Shown: positions 9,276 to 20,535 of the stretch, piece by piece | Layout: each line of letters starts with the position of its first letter | Position numbering within the stretch: position 1 is the first letter of the stretch | From: Ipomoea triloba | Taxonomy: Eukaryota > Streptophyta > Magnoliopsida > Solanales > Convolvulaceae | DNA: 64,000 bases | NCBI RefSeq assembly: GCF_003576645.1 | Contig: NC_044927.1 | Coordinates: 19,012,528-19,076,527 of the forward strand | Direction: 5' to 3' | The notes under the pieces: model-generated | Database searches by the model: none | The model's input: only the letters and a program-made list of their open reading frames with translations | What the model was told of the DNA's origin: nothing | Translations under genes and position numbers: made by a program

Positions 9276-11513
9276 TTAAGCAAGTTTAGGTACCCAAACT
9301 TTGGGTCCTGGTGGGTTAGTGAGTTTAGGCATCCATTTATACCTTGTGCCCATTATTCCAGGCCTAGGCGCAATGTAGCCATTGTACGTTTGATAATTAT
9401 AAGGAATGCTAGCAAAGGTTTTAGGCCTCTTTGGTGCATAAATCAACTTAGGTAGAGACTTTTCGACCGGCTTATGCACCATGCCTTTCATACGCTGTTT
9501 GGTCATGTGAAATTGCTGAAAGTGAGGTTTCTTCCAGAACTTGTGATTTGATGACCAATTCTCACTAGATGGATAGAGTCTTCCTTTCTCCATCCGTGAG
9601 TTCCTAACTATGTGGATCTCAGACCTTCCATATTTGCCTTGAGGTGCATTATATGGAGTGTAGCTCTTTTTGTACTTGGAATGGCCTTGCGAGAGATAGC
9701 AAGGTGATCTCTCGATATTGTTTACCCGGCCATTCTTCGTAGCTTTCCTATACTTTCCATTGCTGGTGTATAGGGACGGTTTATGAATAGCTACTCTGGT
9801 CTTTTCTGTTGGTCCTTTATGACCTTTATTTGGTTTGGGTTGAGATCCTCCATTTCTTGAAGTTCCCAAACCATTGGTCTGTTTATCTCTCGAGAGATGG
9901 TCTTGATGGAACCCTAGACCGGTTCTATCACTTGTAGGTCTGTGATCAACCACCATTTTCTCCATAGCTTTGGAGGAATTAGTGTATGATGCTATGACCT
10001 TTCGAAGATTAAGCTCTCTCGTCTCTCGAGCTTTGCACTCTTCAGATAGTAGGATTACTTTGGCTTCTAACTCACTTACTTTGAGAGTCAGCTCCAAATT
10101 CTCTTTCGAGACGTTCTTAAGCATATCTCTTTCAGCAGTTAGCTTGCTGTTTTCATCCATCACTCTAGCATGAGTGCTATTGGCGATGTTAAGGTTCCTT
10201 CTGAGCGATTCCAACATCTCGAAGGGGTCCTCATCGCTTTTAAATGAAGAACAACGAGAGGTAGAAGTAGAGCAGCGAGATGTAGGAGTAGAGGTTACCT
10301 CGTTGTCAATGGCCATTAGGCATTGATTCTCCTCTTCCTCGGTGTATAAGCAGATGAGCCCCCTCTCATCCTCTGAGCTGCTGCTGCTTTCGCTGGAGCT
10401 CGACGTCTCGGACTCCTCGATTGTCCTCTCGAATTCTTCAGCAACAAGCGCCTTCCTGCGCTGATACGTCTTTGATGATCCTTTGAAGCCACCTTGTGTT
10501 GGCTTCTCCCTGGATTCCTCTATTCTCTTGGAATCCTTGCCTTCTTGGCCCTGATGCTTGCTTACTAGTGGGTAAGGGCATTCGGCCTTGAAATGTCCCG
10601 GTCTTCTACAGTTGTAGCATAGACCCTGATTTTCCTCCTCCGTCCTTCTGGATGGATATCTCTCATTTTTCCTTCTTGAGGAGGAAGGTGAACTTTTGTT
10701 GCTCTCCTGGTTCATCTTCATGTATTTCCTGAACTTTCTCACAAAGAGAGCAAACTGTTCGTCAGACATAACATTCATAGGATTAGAGTCTGACCTTGAA
10801 GATGTGGATGGTTGCTCAGCAACAAGTGCTACGTTTCGTCGATCCACAATGTCCTCATCTCTTGGGAACATCTCGAACTCGAAGGCTTTGAGATCCCGGA
10901 AGAGTTTGTCTGTTGTGGTTTCCTTCAGATCTCGGTGATCTCTCATCGTGATCACCTTTACTTCCCACTCCTTAGTGAGGCCACGTAAGACCTTCAGGTT
11001 CAGCTCCTTTTGTGGGATCTCCTTTTCAAGGTCACTGATCTCGGTTGTGAGCTTCATGAACCGAGACTCCATGCTGTCGATGCTCTCTCCTGGCTTCATC
11101 TTGAAGTCTTCGAACTTCTTCATGGCCACGGTGAGCTTGTTTTCCTTTTCCTGTTCGTCACCTTCACCAATTAACATCAAAGTATCCCATACCTCTTTTG
11201 CCGTTTTGCACTTCCTCACTTTTGGGAAGATGGTTTCGTCTATAGCTCTGAAGAGAATATCCTTGGCAATATTGTCCAGGTTGTTTCTCTTCCTATCATC
11301 ACTGGTCCATTCTTCCCTAGGTTTTGGGATGTACTTTGGTGTTTCTTGGGTTTGAACTGCAGCAGTATTAACCATTAGGATCTTGACTGGTCCAGAAGTT
11401 ATAACCTCGGCCATCTCATCATGGAGGGCTGATAAGTACGCAAGCATGCGTGTTTTCCAGTCGTCAAACCTGCTAAGATCAAAGAGAAGATGTCTCGACA
11501 ACATGCTGTCCAT
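9276..11513 (-). CDS. Copia gag (capsid/nucleocapsid) protein, 745 aa
   Basis: It begins at ATG 11513, 100 bases inside the PBS. The N-terminal region ([12 protein letters not shown], then a helical domain to about residue 230) matches plant copia gag (UBN2-type). A CCHC zinc knuckle [14 protein letters not shown] lies at about 298-311. A Ser/Glu-rich stretch and a coiled coil (about 430-520) follow, then a long basic tail ending in VWVPKLA. The length is large for copia gag, as in Sireviruses. Its TAA stop at 9278-9276 lies six bases before the TTG at 9270, and pol is in the -1 frame. Confidence 0.93.
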   Translation of the reverse strand: MDSMLSRHLLFDLSRFDDWKTRMLAYLSALHDEMAEVITSGPVKILMVNTAAVQTQETPKYIPKPREEWTSDDRKRNNLDNIAKDILFRAIDETIFPKVRKCKTAKEVWDTLMLIGEGDEQEKENKLTVAMKKFEDFKMKPGESIDSMESRFMKLTTEISDLEKEIPQKELNLKVLRGLTKEWEVKVITMRDHRDLKETTTDKLFRDLKAFEFEMFPRDEDIVDRRNVALVAEQPSTSSRSDSNPMNVMSDEQFALFVRKFRKYMKMNQESNKSSPSSSRRKNERYPSRRTEEENQGLCYNCRRPGHFKAECPYPLVSKHQGQEGKDSKRIEESREKPTQGGFKGSSKTYQRRKALVAEEFERTIEESETSSSSESSSSSEDERGLICLYTEEEENQCLMAIDNEVTSTPTSRCSTSTSRCSSFKSDEDPFEMLESLRRNLNIANSTHARVMDENSKLTAERDMLKNVSKENLELTLKVSELEAKVILLSEECKARETRELNLRKVIASYTNSSKAMEKMVVDHRPTSDRTGLGFHQDHLSRDKQTNGLGTSRNGGSQPKPNKGHKGPTEKTRVAIHKPSLYTSNGKYRKATKNGRVNNIERSPCYLSQGHSKYKKSYTPYNAPQGKYGRSEIHIVRNSRMEKGRLYPSSENWSSNHKFWKKPHFQQFHMTKQRMKGMVHKPVEKSLPKLIYAPKRPKTFASIPYNYQTYNGYIAPRPGIMGTRYKWMPKLTNPPGPKVWVPKLA

Positions 11514-11612
11514 ATTGAAAAATTATCTCGTGCTTTGAAAATATTTAAGAAGATTTTTCAAAGAAGGATCTCTAGGCAATATAAACAAAGGTTTATATCG
11601 ATCAGAGAACTT

Positions 11613-11624
11613 GCTCTGATACCA
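11613..11624 (-). promoter_or_regulatory. Primer binding site, initiator tRNA-Met
   Basis: The minus strand reads TGGTATCAGAGC two bases after the 5' LTR end (CCAACA). This is the standard plant copia PBS complementary to initiator methionine tRNA. Confidence 0.95.
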
Positions 11625-11992
11625 ATTGTTGGTCCCAAGGGGATGGGGTACAAGTCTAGAGGGGGGGGGGAATAGACTTGTATAAGATTTTGCAAATCTT
11701 TTCGACCTCTCGTGTGTATTGAACTTAGGATGTTTAGGTTCGATACCTCACGAGGTGAAGACAAAGTTTTATGCGCAGCGGAAATGTTATCCCCTTTTAG
11801 TTAGCACGAGTTTGAGTTAGTTCGAGAGGTGCGTTTATATGCAGTGCAATCGAGAGGTTAGCGAGAGATAAAAACAGTAAGTAAATGCAAGAGAGATTTT
11901 TAAGTGGTTCGGCCAACCCGCCTACGTCCACTCTTCTTCCAGAAACTCCCTGGAAGGATTGCACTAAAAACTTCCCTTTTTAGTACAATATC

Positions 11993-12275
11993 GAGCGCTT
12001 GAGCTTTGATCACGAAGCCCGCCTCAAGCCTCAGGTTTTTCGCCCCGCTTCTTGTTACTCCACCTCTCGAGCACTTGACCTTTGATCACCAAGCCCGCGT
12101 CAAGCCTCAGGTTTCTTTCGCTCGGACAGCAGCCAGGTTACTCCGCCTCTCCTCAGGTTTTTCTCCCCGCTTCCAGTTACTCCACCTCTCGAGCACTTGA
12201 CCTTTGATCACCAAGCCCGCGTCAAGCCTCAGGTTTCTTTCGCTCGGACAGCAGCCAGGTTACTCCACCTCTCTT
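11993..12275. repeat. Tandem repeats inside the LTR, period about 122 bp
   Basis: CACCTCTCGAGC starts a unit at 12061 and again at 12183. A diverged partial copy precedes them from about 11993. Each unit contains TTTGATCACCAAGCCCG and a CTTTCGCTCGGACAGC segment. Confidence 0.9.
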
Positions 12276-12591
12276 GCTTAATCCAAAGCAAGGTGTTTTT
12301 GGTTGTCACAGTTGAATGTAACAGACTCCAATCTGACCACAAGCTATCGTTGAATCAACTTCGATGTAGAGCAGCTTCGGTCACCTTCTAGATGTATAAC
12401 AGTTTAAGCTTTGTAACTCTCTTGAAACACTAAGATGTGTTTTCTCGCTGTTTTGAATATCAGGATGATATTCCAAGTTAAGCACTTGCACTTGAACGTT
12501 TTAGACAGACACTTCTTAAGAATTTCGAACCTCTTTTCTTTTTAACTCCTTTTTCTCTCTTTTCCCCTTTTTTCTTCTGTGTCTTTACGTC

Positions 12592-12601
12592 CTTATATAT
12601 G
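12592..12601 (-). promoter_or_regulatory. LTR promoter TATA box
   Basis: ATATATAAGG on the minus strand is followed by a purine-rich leader. It is placed as expected for the U3/R border of the element. Confidence 0.6.
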
Positions 12602-13487
12602 AGAGTAGAAGAATAGTTCCGTTGGAGGGAAAACTATTCCGTTTGAAATTGGTCTCCCACGCCGAACATGGGTCTTTGCACAATTTCAGCATTTTTCATG
12701 GAGTAGTGGTCTTGTAACTTGAGCCTTTTGTTTTGTAGTGAATATTCCATATTCCACTTTCTTGAGTTCATGCTTCACTTGCTTCTTTTGGATAAAGTTA
12801 CTCTTTTTATGTTCCCATCATTCCTTGTTTGGGGAATCTGACCACTTCAGGATTGGTGCACTTCTTGACCGTTTGTGGTGGAGGTCTGACGTGTCATCCA
12901 CTTCCGTCCATTTTGAAACCTCCCGCTCAGCACCTCTTCAATATTTTATCTCCATGATATTCTTCTTCTCCAAACTTAGAGTATTTTATCTGCACATGTT
13001 GACTAACATTCAGCCTCTTGGAGAAGTGCCGGTTTATCGAGACCATAAAAGATGTCTCGACCACTTGATGTTTCAATCCCATGTATCGAGAGGTCTATCT
13101 CTCGAATGTTCTTTACGTCTCGAACTCGATAGGTATATCGAGAGGTCCTTACCTCTCGAACTTGGCTTGTGTCTCGAGACTTAGTTGATGTCTCGTAGAC
13201 CCTTATTCCTCCAGAGTTGTCTCGTGCCTGCTTCTGATCTATCTGTTTGCTTACAACACGAAAACTTCTAAGTTGTTCAAACAAGTTTACCTTAAGCTTA
13301 AATATTTCCCGAGTTGAGCTCAAATTACCCGGTTGTATTTTCGCTCTTAGTTTACTTATCGAACTTACATTGTTTTGCCTATGAATCGAGACTTGGGGAT
13401 TCTTACTTAACAGTTGGTATCATCAAAACCTATTACATGATGTTCCTAACAGGTTTCCATTTTAGTACTCAACAATTATATGTTCTT

Positions 13488-13950
13488 TATTATTACTATT
13501 AGTAATTTTAATCTAGGATTGTATTACGAATAGTAAAGTAACAAAGAATATATTGAATTAGGAATTGTATTACCATATTTTAATGTACTATTGTGGTACG
13601 AATAGAAATTGTATTACCATATGTTAAATTATTTAGCAAACCTTAATAGTATAGGAGTATTTTGGGCGAGAAGTTAAATGTAAGATTTTGTTTTTATTAA
13701 TAGTATAGATTACGTTGGAGGAAAGTATATGTACTATATTATTACGATTAGTAATTTTAATCTAGAATTGTATTACGAATAGGAAAATATGAAAAAATAT
13801 ATTGTATTAGGAATTGTATTACAATATTTTAATGTGCAATTGTAGTACGCATAGGAATTGTATTATCATATTTTAAAATATTACGCAAACCTTAATAGTA
13901 TAGGATTGTTTTTTGCGAGAAGTTAAAATGGAGGATTTTGTTTTTAATAT
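13488..13950. repeat. Diverged tandem duplication, period about 248 bp
   Basis: The block with AGTAATTTTAATCTAG, two GGAATTGTATTA-like words and GCGAGAAGTTAAA occurs at about 13490-13700 and again at 13740-13935. It is AT-rich, non-coding and of unknown class. From about 13960 to 14870 I see no gene. Confidence 0.7.
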
Positions 13951-14872
13951 ATATATATTACTTAAGAAACCAATCGTTTTTTTGTTCGATTCGGTTTTTA
14001 ATCGAATCGAACCAAACCTATCGATTTCTCTAATCCATGTATCGATCGGTAATTTGGTTCGGTTTAACCGAACCGTTTTGTCCAGGCCTAACGAAAACTA
14101 CAATCAACTAAGCTATTAGCAATATTCCTGCAATCTCGTGTGACTGTACCTACATAAGAATGATCCTCTTTGGATTCTGAAATACTAGAACAAAGTGTGA
14201 TACAGTTGGTTTCTATACGAACATTGACTACCAAACACACAAAATATATATGAAATACCAAATAGTCAAAAATGTTATTTATTGTAATTTTATTTAACTT
14301 ATCTTGGCAGTTTCTGATATTAAAAACGTAGGAAATTACAACACTTTAAGAATAGATCTTTCAGCAGTTTAGTACTTGGCTTTTCTGTAAATTTTCCACT
14401 GTTCTTGCAATTTTGCCGATGAGATTCATGCAAGTTATATTAGCAAGTACCAACATTAGAATTCAAGAAGATACCCTATTATATTAGAATGAAAGTGAAT
14501 CTTGAAACAAAAACTCATAGATTTGGAAGGAATGTAGCACAATATGTGAAGTTTGTTGTCTATTCATACTTACAGTTGTAAATCTCGTCCATTGGTCCAA
14601 GTAGGGAAACACTGACGTCGACGACGAGATGGATGGGAAGGTGACGCCGATGACGAGAGAGGTAGACTCGCAGAGACAGATAGGGCGTGAGGTGTCAATC
14701 AGAGTGAATGGGAAGGCAACACCGTGACAGCGAGGTTGGGAGGCTGGGACAGTGACGACGATGAGGAGGAGGCTGGGAGTTTGGGATGACGACAGAGAGA
14801 CAGAGAGGGCGTGAGGCGTGAATGAAGTAACGAACAGATATAGACGGACTGATAGACTAGGGTTTTGAGTTT

Positions 14873-14956
<84 letters not shown>

Positions 14957-14972
14957 NATATATATATATATA
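14873..14972. repeat. (TA)n microsatellite with one unresolved base
   Basis: About 100 bases of AT dinucleotides with a single N at 14957. The long Ile-Tyr readings here are artefacts. Confidence 0.98.
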
Positions 14973-15808
14973 GGGATGCACTCCCATGCGAACTGCTGCA
15001 CAAGTAAGAAATGAGAATGTTTCACAGCCGTCCACGTGTCCAGATCAACGAATCAGATGCAATTTTAAAAAAATGACGCGGTGGCATTTTCGTAAATAAC
15101 TGGAACCTTGGTGCGCCTAGTTTCACTTACAAGTGCACCTATTTTCGCACCTATTTTCACTTATAAGTGCAAGTAATTTACCTTATTAATATTCATGCTC
15201 CTATTTTTGCAAATACTTTCACTTACAAATGCAAGTAATTTACCTTGTTAATATTCATGTACATGGGTGCAACCTAGGTGTACCTAGTTATAACATAGGT
15301 TGCACCTAGTTATAACATTAGGTGCACCTAGTTATAACATTAGGTGTACTTAGTATTGATGCTCACTGTACAATTCACTTGCACCTGTAATACATTTTAC
15401 TTGCATCTGCAATACATTTACTTGCACTTGTGCAAGTAATTTACTTTGTTAACATTCATGCACCTGGTTGCAACCTATGTGCACCTAGTTATAGCATTAG
15501 GTGCACCTAGTTATAACATTAGGTGCACCTAGTTATAACATTAGGTGCACTTAGTATTGATGCTCATTGTACAATTTACTTGCACTTGTAATACATTTTA
15601 CTTGCACGCGTGCACCTATTTTCACTTGCAGGTGCAAGTAATTTACCTTGTTAACATTTATGCACATGGGTGCACTTATGTGCACCTAGTTATAACATGA
15701 CGTGCACCTAGTTATAACGTTAGGTGCAACTACATTCCGGACACGTGGCGCGTTGTGATTCGTCCGCATTTCTCTCTTGGGCGGCCAGTACGCATTTGAA
15801 CGCGATTC
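14973..15808. mobile_element. Foldback MITE-like element A between (TA)n tracts
   Basis: It is bounded on both sides by TA repeats. The two ends are imperfect inverted copies: CAAGTAAGAAATG and CCACGTGTCC on the left match CAAGAGAGAAATG and CCACGTGTCC on the reverse of the right. The interior is built of degenerate tandem copies of GCACCTAGTTATAACATTAG and TTGCACTTG words (15260-15560, 15680-15730). There is no coding capacity. The design resembles microsatellite-targeting elements such as rice Micron, but family identity is not established. Confidence 0.6.
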
Positions 15809-15830
15809 TATATATATATATATATATATA

Positions 15831-16590
15831 GTTGAGTTCAAGTGTGACCTGCTCCTTAGGTGTGGCTGTGCAGCTATTTTTGCAGCCATTAGATGACAAA
15901 TCAACGTGCAATATATATGTGTTAAAATACACACCACTCTATGTACTAAAATGCACTAGATGACAGATAAAACACATCATTCCACATTATAACCAAATGC
16001 GCATATTCACTTAAAATTCATCAACATACGTAATAAAACGCATCATTCTACGTATTAAAATGCACCACAACATGCCTCATGTCAGATTATAAACATGCAC
16101 TATTTACACAAATTAGAAAACATGTGCTAAAATATGCACCATTCTACGTATTAAAATGCACCACAATGTGTGTTAAAATGCACAATCCAACTTATTGAAA
16201 TGCACTATTACACTTATTAGAAAACATGTGTTAAAATACACATCATTCTACGAATTAAAATGCACCAGATGACGGATTAAAATAACGCATCATTCCACAA
16301 CACAGTTACACACCATTCTACGTATGAAAATGCACCAGTGATGGATTAAAACACTTCATTCCACAACACAGTTAATGTACCAAAATATGTAATAAAACGC
16401 ACCACAACATGTACTAAAACACACTACACCATGTACTAAAATGCACCATTTCAATTCACGTAATATAGATACTAAAATTACCATAACACCCCCACTTAAC
16501 ACACGCGAACTGCAATTGCCTCCATTAGATTAATCCAATCTAACAACACAGATGTAGCTGCACGACCGCATGGGAGGTCACCGCCACATT

Positions 16591-16592
<2 letters not shown>
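15831..16592. mobile_element. Foldback MITE-like element B between (TA)n tracts
   Basis: The left end (GTTCAAGTGTGACC, then GGCTGTGCAGCT) is matched in inverse by the right end (CAAATGTGGCGGTGACC, then GGTCGTGCAGCTA, read on the minus strand). The interior consists of degenerate direct repeats of TTAAAATGCACC / CATTCTACGTAT words. It is non-coding and shares its terminal logic with A and C. Confidence 0.6.
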
Positions 16593-16638
<46 letters not shown>

Positions 16639-16640
<2 letters not shown>

Positions 16641-16991
16641 CTGGTCAAATGTGACTGCGTTCTCCGGTGCGGTATACACCATTATGTATACAAATATACA
16701 ACACTCAGTGTTAGAAAATGCACAACAATGAAAATACACCAAAACACCAAAAAACACACAACACACCAAAAATAATGCACCATAACTCCCCTGCCCTTAA
16801 TTGTGCATTTCCGAACACTGTGTGGTGTATATTTGCATACATATTGGTGTGTTTTTTGGTGATGCGTACCTAATGGCGCATATTTGTGTTGTGCATTTTC
16901 TAACATTGAGTGGTGTATATTTGTATACATAGTGGTGCGGCAGCACTGACCGCACGTTAAGACGCGGCCACACCTGAACTCTATTTTTTCC
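16639..16991. mobile_element. Foldback MITE-like element C with long inverted arms
   Basis: The arms (about 16643-16760 and 16860-16985) are inverted copies: GGTGCGGTATACACCATTAT on the left against GCGGTCAG...GCACCACTAT on the reversed right, then TGTATACAAATATACA in both. (TA)n lies on each side. The right side continues as (CA)n/(TATG)n. Confidence 0.7.
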
Positions 16992-17073
16992 TATATACAC
17001 ACACACACACAGTACATACATATATATATGTATATATGTAATGTACATACATATATGTATGTATGTACTTACA

Positions 17074-17130
<57 letters not shown>
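16992..17130. repeat. Compound microsatellite (CA)n, (TATG)n, (TA)n
   Basis: CACACACACA, then TACATACATATATG words, then a long TA run to 17130. Confidence 0.95.
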
Positions 17131-17134
<4 letters not shown>

Positions 17135-17309
17135 AAAGTCTACAACCACTACATGGATGGTGTTTTTTGTTCTGGGTGACGTCCTCTTGTGATGTTAGTT
17201 AACAAAAAACCACAGAGAAAAATTATGTACAATTTCATCTTCTTGTGGTCCTTTGCTGGTTAGCCACAATGTGGACTTCACTCAAAACTAGACCTGGCAA
17301 TTATAGACA

Positions 17310-17910
17310 GAGTTTTTTCCACTTTTGGTCCTATGACTTTAGTGTTTCCGTCAATTTAAGTACACGACTTTCATTTTGCCACTTTTAGTCATTGACTTTA
17401 ATTTTTTTGCCACTTTTAGTCCTTGACTTTGATTTTTTTCCACTTTTAGTCCTTTCGGTCATCCTAGCGACAACTTTTAATCGAAATCAACAAATTGTTG
17501 TGCCATTAAGGGTAAATAACGTTTAATGTATTTAGAGATTTATCAATAGACAATTTTACACTTAATGACACAACATTTTATTGATTCCAATTAAAAGTTG
17601 TTGCTTAAAAAGCGAAGCAGAACAATCAAATAACGTTTCTTTTTCCTATTTTTTTATCTGATTTTATTTATAAATATATTTAGAACTTTATCAAAATACA
17701 CTTTTACCCTTAATGGCATAACAATTTGTTGATTTCGATTAAAATTTGTCGCTCGGATGGCCGAAAGGACTAAAAGTTGAAAAAAAATCAAAGTCAAGGA
17801 CTAAAAGTGGCAAAAAAATTAAAGTCAATGACTAAAAGTGGCAAAATGAAAGTCGTGTACCTAAATTGACGGAAACACTAAAGTCATAGGACCAAAAGTG
17901 GAAAAAACTC
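17310..17910. mobile_element. MULE-type MITE, 601 bp, with 9-bp target duplication
   Basis: It is flanked by a perfect 9-bp direct repeat TTATAGACA (17301-17309 and 17911-17919). The terminal inverted repeats begin GAGTTTTTTCCACTTTTGG and extend for about 240 bp with internal repeats of CCACTTTTAGTC. There are no ORFs. A 9-bp duplication with long arms is diagnostic of Mutator-like elements. Confidence 0.92.
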
Positions 17911-17919
17911 TTATAGACA

Positions 17920-18135
17920 CGACCCGTTAACACGACACGAAATTGGACACGAAAATAACGGGTTAGTGTTTAGCCTTAACATGTCTCGGGTTGTTAACAT
18001 GTTGACCCGTTAAGAACCTGTTATGTTTTGTGTTTTAACGGGTCAACCCGTTAAACCTATTAAGAACCCGTTTAACCCGTTAACATTATCGTGTAAACCC
18101 GTTTACACAAACCCGTTTAGAACACGCTAAGAACT
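17920..18135. repeat. ACCCGTT-rich dispersed repeat fragment, interrupted by the MITE
   Basis: The stretch contains about ten ACCCGTT/AACGGGT words, including GACCCGTTAACACGAC. The GACCTGGCAA sequence left of the MITE joins directly to it when the MITE and one duplication copy are ignored, so the MITE landed in an older dispersed repeat. 18136-18480 shows nothing but AT-rich DNA. Confidence 0.55.
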
Positions 18136-18480
18136 AAGGATGAATTTACTAAATTAGACCAAGATCTTACACCAATTATTGACGTTCAACAATCTGAAAT
18201 TTGAATTTTTATTATTTTCAATTTTATTCTAAAAACTAGTATGAACTTATTTAATTATGAGTTTTACATGTTATTTTATCATTGTATGAATGTTATAAAT
18301 TGATTTTTTTTAGTTTGTTTGATGGATTGAATTGTAGGTTTTTTTATATATATAACTTAACTTTAAATTTTAGTTTTTTAAATATATATTAATAGGTTTA
18401 GCGGGACTATGCTTGAAGGGACCATCCATATATATATATGTATTTAATATATAGTGTTATAATTATAATATAAAACAAAA

Positions 18481-19522
18481 AACTTAGAAAGTGAAAAAAG
18501 GAAGATTGAAATTTTTGTTACAACTAAACTTATTTTGATAATTGAGGAATTTTTTTTAAAAAATTCAGGTGCTTTGCTTTTGTTCATTTCTTATAAAAAA
18601 AATTTAAATTTATTTTATGTAATGCTACCTGAAAGACATTTATCTCGAAGTGAAAAAAGTAATTAAAAAAATAAGTTGAACAATTAATAGAATCGCAACT
18701 AACTACTATAGTATGCTCTAATACTAGCTTTGATATGCTCTAATTGTAGCTCTAATATGCTCTAATATACGGTGTGGATCAAAGTTATGATAAAAGTTCT
18801 AATATGAAAGCAAAACAACAAGGGTTCAAAACAATTACTTGAAATAGGACTTTTTTTTTTAATTTCGCCCCGGGCCTATAAAATGTTTGGACCGACCTTG
18901 TGTGGAAGAACAAACACCTTTTCCTTTTGTTTTCTTCAATTTTTATTTCTACTTGACGATGGCGAGCTTAGCAAGTGATATATGTTTTACATGAAATCCT
19001 CATCGCCCAATTGTCGGTGTGGGCGATGAGGATTTCGTGTATAAACACATATCACTTGCTAAGCTCGCCATCGTCAAGTAGAAACCAGAAATTGAAGAAA
19101 ACAAAAGGAACAGATATTTGTTCTTCCACACAGTGCCGATCCAAACATTTTATAAGCCCGATGCAAAATTTAAATAAAAGGCACTATTTGAAGTAATCGT
19201 TTTTTAACCCTTGTTGTTTTCCTTCCATATTAGAATCTTTATCATAACCTTGATCCCACACAGTAGATCAGAGCATATCAAAGCTAGTATTAGAGTATAT
19301 CAGATTAGTTAGTTGTGATTCTATTAACTGTTCAACTTGTTTTTTTTATTACTTTTTCACTTCGAGATAAATGTCTTTTAGGTAGAATTACATAAAATAA
19401 AATAAATTTTTTTTTTATAAGAAATGAACAAAATCACCTGAATTTTTTTAAACAAATTTCATTAATAATCGATAAGTTTAGTTGTAACACAAATTTCAAC
19501 CGTCCTTCTTTCACTTTCTAAG
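18481..19522. repeat. Long palindrome, about 500-bp arms around a 10-bp spacer
   Basis: CATCGCCCA at 19001-19009 and TGGGCGATG at 19020-19028 are the inner ends. Arms are inverted and collinear outward to CTTAGAAAGTG (18484) and CACTTTCTAAG (19512), with scattered mismatches and small indels. There is no coding capacity. TA-rich DNA lies on both outer sides. Confidence 0.88.
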
Positions 19523-19685
19523 TTTATATATATATATATATATATATATCTTCTACTAGTATTGTACCCGTGCGATGCACGACCATTATTAGATAGTTAA
19601 TTTAAACATATTTAAGTGTTCAAAGATCAATTGACATTAAAAAGATTTTTTTATTATTGAGAAAAAATACAATTACAAATTATTG

Positions 19686-20057
19686 AATATTTCTTTGTAC
19701 ACCACATTTTGAGTACAGTTTAAAAAACATATACTTTCACGACAAATTAAATTTTTTAGCCCATCAAGATTGCTAACCCGCGAAACTGACACATACAACT
19801 GTCCATGGTTAAAAATAAGGTTCTTTAATAATAACCCAACATGTGATAATTGTCATTGAATATGACAACATCACTGGAAATTGTTTCTTTTGAAATTTAA
19901 AAGGAAGTCTGGGAATCAATGTCAAAGGTGGGATCAATACATTTGTCCCTGCATATTGTCCACAAATGATTTTAGCTTCAATGACATGGTTTCCTAATTT
20001 GGACAGAATAAATTGTGTTCCATTACAAAGACCCAATGAGTGGTCAATATTCCTCAA
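19686..20057 (-). pseudogene. Helitron Pif1-like helicase, C-terminal fragment
   Basis: The frame from 20057 contains RNIDHSLGLCNGTQF and LGNHVIEAKIICG, and continues after a lesion near 19830 with HGQLYVSVSRVSNLDGLK and NVVYKEIFNNL. These are the closing blocks of Helitron Rep/Hel helicases. The NKSQGQ motif IV region is lost. The fragment is not functional. Confidence 0.88.
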
Positions 20058-20337
20058 AAAGCATCACAGGTGATTCCACCTTTAATGATAGAAAATTGTT
20101 TGTACACCATAACACCTTAAACTTTTAGGAATTCCGTACTATAAACTTTAGGAATGACTGGCAAAATTTGCTAAGCCCTGACTTGCAATGCAATCCTTTA
20201 TTCCCGAATGTTATTTTTCATATCGATGTGACAATCATTTGAACTAAAAGTGGAATTGATTCTGAATTTTCATTTTATTAGACAAAAGGATAGAAAATTA
20301 TTACAATTATTTATATATTATGATTAAATATAGACAA

Positions 20338-20339
<2 letters not shown>

Positions 20340-20380
<41 letters not shown>

Positions 20381-20474
20381 TGTATATATATATATATACA
20401 TGTATATATATAAATATATGTATATATATATATATATACATGTATATATATATACATGTATATATATATACATA

Positions 20475-20535
<61 letters not shown>

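Larger units (their letters stand above)
1..13451 (-). mobile_element. Sirevirus-like Ty1/copia LTR retrotransposon, left end cut by window
   Basis: Order in element sense (minus strand): LTR 13451-11627, PBS 11624-11613, gag 11513-9276, pol 9270-6097, short-ORF block 5896-5401, 1205-residue ORF 4462-845, polypurine tract about 602-588, LTR from 587 leftward. LTR ends are TGTTAGG and CCAACA. The long LTR, the tRNA-Met PBS, the polypurine tract next to a GGCATCATC box and an extra ORF after pol all fit the Sirevirus (SIRE/Maximus) lineage. The first 587 bases match 12865-13451 with one visible mismatch (T520 versus A13384) and no indel, so insertion is recent. gag, pol and the third ORF are long and open. 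The target duplication cannot be checked because the other LTR end is outside the window. Confidence 0.95.
11627..13451 (-). repeat. 5' LTR of the Sirevirus-like element, 1825 bp
   Basis: In element sense the LTR runs from TGTTAGG at 13451 to CCAACA at 11627. A TATA box near 12600 places U3 at about 13451-12570 and R-U5 at about 12570-11627. It holds a 122-bp tandem duplication (12061, 12183), a G10 tract flanked by inverted AAGTCTA/TAGACTT arms (11649-11682) and many TCTCGA motifs. Confidence 0.95.
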
